From: Mesostigma viride
Taxonomy: Eukaryota; Streptophyta; Mesostigmatophyceae; Mesostigmatales; Mesostigmataceae
Length of the DNA stretch: 25,000 nucleotides
Assembly (NCBI GenBank): GCA_009746045.1
Contig: RPFO01000076.1
Coordinates: 2,093,096 to 2,118,095 of the forward strand
Direction of reading: 5' to 3'
The notes below the pieces were generated by a model that was given only the letters and a program-made list of their open reading frames with translations, searched no databases and had not been told where the DNA came from. A program made the position numbers and the translations under genes. This document shows, piece by piece, positions 23,894 through 25,000 of this stretch (position 1 is its first letter; every line of letters starts with the position of its first letter).

Positions 23894-24598
23894 CATATTA
23901 ATGATATCGACCATGTCCAGAAAGTCAAGGATAATGCAATCGCTATCGAGGTTTTGCAGAACACAGCAGGCCTCACCGCCCAGGCAGTGAAGGACATTGC
24001 CGCCAAGCCCGCCCCGGCTGGCCTGGCCGGCGATGCTCCCCCCATCACGACCTGGGCGGACATGCTTAAGCAACATACCACCTCCACCACCTCCGCCGTC
24101 GCAGCCCAGCTCCAGCGGCAGACGCTTGACCTCCGCGAGGAGGCCGAGCTCGCCAAGCGCAGCCTCAACGTCATTGTCAAGAATCTCAAGATGGAGGAAG
24201 GTGAGAATTCCGAGAAGCTTGCGCGTGCTTTTGAGAGAGAAATCCTTGATCGCATGGGCCTTACTGGTGAGATCGAGCTGGCCGCCCACCGCCTTCCCCG
24301 CGCGCGGGGTAAGGCCGGGCCGCCCCCGCTCCTTCTCACCTTTAAGACCCCGGCGGACAAGATTTCTTTTCTCAGACGCCGCAAGCGGCTCGAGAAGACT
24401 CTCTTCACCCTTGACGACGACTTGACCCTGGCACAGCAACAACGACGACGGGAGCTATGGCCGACCTACCACCAGCTCCGGCAGACCAAGGCGGGCCAGC
24501 CGGTGTACTGGAAGGGGGCGGCCATCTACGTCGGCCACAAGCCCTGGCAAGCGACCCCCTCGACCACCGCGGCCCCAGCAACTCCAGCCCCAGCCTAG
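23843..24598 (+). CDS. LINE ORF1-like protein, 5'-truncated copy
   Basis: The frame runs 251 codons from an ATG that is probably not original, because its first 20 or so residues come from the hairpin flank. From DIDHVQKVKDNAIAIE onward it matches copy 1: TAGLTAQAV, TWADMLKQHTTSTTS, LRE-AEL-KRS-NVIVK, AHRLPRARGKAGP and LLTFK. It then continues intact where copy 1 is broken: FLRRRKRLEKTLFTLDDDLT, ELWPTYHQLR and YWKGAAIYVG. This is the RRM-like and C-terminal part of an L1-type ORF1. The long N-terminal part of copy 1 is missing. Protein similarity to copy 1 is roughly 55-60%, judged by eye. Confidence 0.7.
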   Translation: MKRDNIFGKHDHIMLAKHINDIDHVQKVKDNAIAIEVLQNTAGLTAQAVKDIAAKPAPAGLAGDAPPITTWADMLKQHTTSTTSAVAAQLQRQTLDLREEAELAKRSLNVIVKNLKMEEGENSEKLARAFEREILDRMGLTGEIELAAHRLPRARGKAGPPPLLLTFKTPADKISFLRRRKRLEKTLFTLDDDLTLAQQQRRRELWPTYHQLRQTKAGQPVYWKGAAIYVGHKPWQATPSTTAAPATPAPA

Positions 24599-25000
24599 GG
24601 GAATACAGCAGTAGTGTAGAATAGTTAGACAGTGGCCTTGTACATGCCCGCCTACTACAGGCACTATATTAGCTGAGGCCTAGCCCTTTTTAGTCATGTA
24701 CATGTGTGCCTATGATGTGCCACACTCCAGACGATGCCTAGCCTTATTTAGTAATGTTGTGCCCATGCAGGGGGTCACTCTCTGCTGAGAAGCCATGCCA
24801 TAGCTCTTGTATAGCCATGATGATCTTCCCCCTCACAGGCATGCTCCCCCCTTACCCGGGCATAGCGTGATAGACCATGAGGGTGCGGGTGCCCTGGTGC
24901 ACCTAGAGCAAGTGTTGTTTACATTCCCACCCTTGCAGGAAGTAGCTTAGAATGTATTATAGGCTCATATGCCCCTTCTCAGGGCTATGTGCTACATATA
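23894..25000 (+). mobile_element. ORF1-only LINE-like element, copy 2 (runs off window)
   Basis: After the ORF1 stop, about 400 bp of untranslated tail matches the tail of copy 1 in order: ATGCAGGG-GT-ACTCTCTGCTGAG, ACCAT...GGTGCACCTAGAGCA, and CCCCTTCTCAGGGCTATGTG at the window end. There is no reverse transcriptase frame in the visible part. The true 3' end lies past 25000. The 5' end is truncated within ORF1, as target-primed reverse transcription often leaves it. Confidence 0.68.

Noticed and set aside
1-25000. tRNA and rRNA genes
   Set aside because: I looked for A/B-box and cloverleaf patterns and conserved rRNA words on both strands and saw none I could support.

Overview
This window looks like nuclear DNA of a flagellated eukaryote, most likely a green alga. 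The genes are broken by GT-AG introns. One gene is a mitochondrial ribosomal protein, and two exons match a conserved cilia/flagella protein (CFAP299). Coding exons are GC-rich in an otherwise mixed background. TGTAA, the usual poly(A) signal of core chlorophytes, follows some of the reading frames. The species cannot be named from the sequence.

Layout. 1-1419 holds no gene I can recognise. 1420-3345 is a minus-strand LINE-like element with a broken ORF1 and no reverse transcriptase. 3674-3727 is a perfect nested palindrome and 3859-4149 is an intact MITE with 30-bp terminal inverted repeats. 4207-9242 (minus) is a complete four-exon gene for mitochondrial ribosomal protein bL25; the exon joins restore one continuous L25/CTC protein of 373 residues. 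A partial copy of the same MITE lies upstream of it (9776-9846). 9946-12736 contains a 0.6-kb sequence (a coding 3' exon plus its 3' UTR) present twice at about 99% identity, with a decayed, unidentified coding region between the copies.

From 12.9 to 21 kb the window is dominated by satellites: a GAACATGTTC palindrome cluster, a 21-bp array, an 8-bp array with a higher-order unit, a CAG/CTG tract, a 9-bp array in a 149-bp higher-order unit, a 178-bp dimeric repeat and a G-rich 24-bp array. Two small plus-strand exons of CFAP299 (19188-19232 and 19921-19962) sit among them. 21070-22600 (plus) is an unrecognised 509-residue reading frame broken by one extra T in a T6 run. 23.8-25.0 kb is a second, plus-strand copy of the ORF1-only LINE family, sharing both ORF1 and the 3' end with the copy at 1.4-3.3 kb.

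The genes do not form an operon or pathway. The most informative patterns are the reconstructed bL25 gene, whose introns carry decayed tandem copies of its own splice junctions, the ORF1-only LINE family, and a MITE that appears to supply the first poly(A) signal of bL25. Every very long reading frame in the satellites is a by-product of stop-free repeat units and is not listed as a gene.
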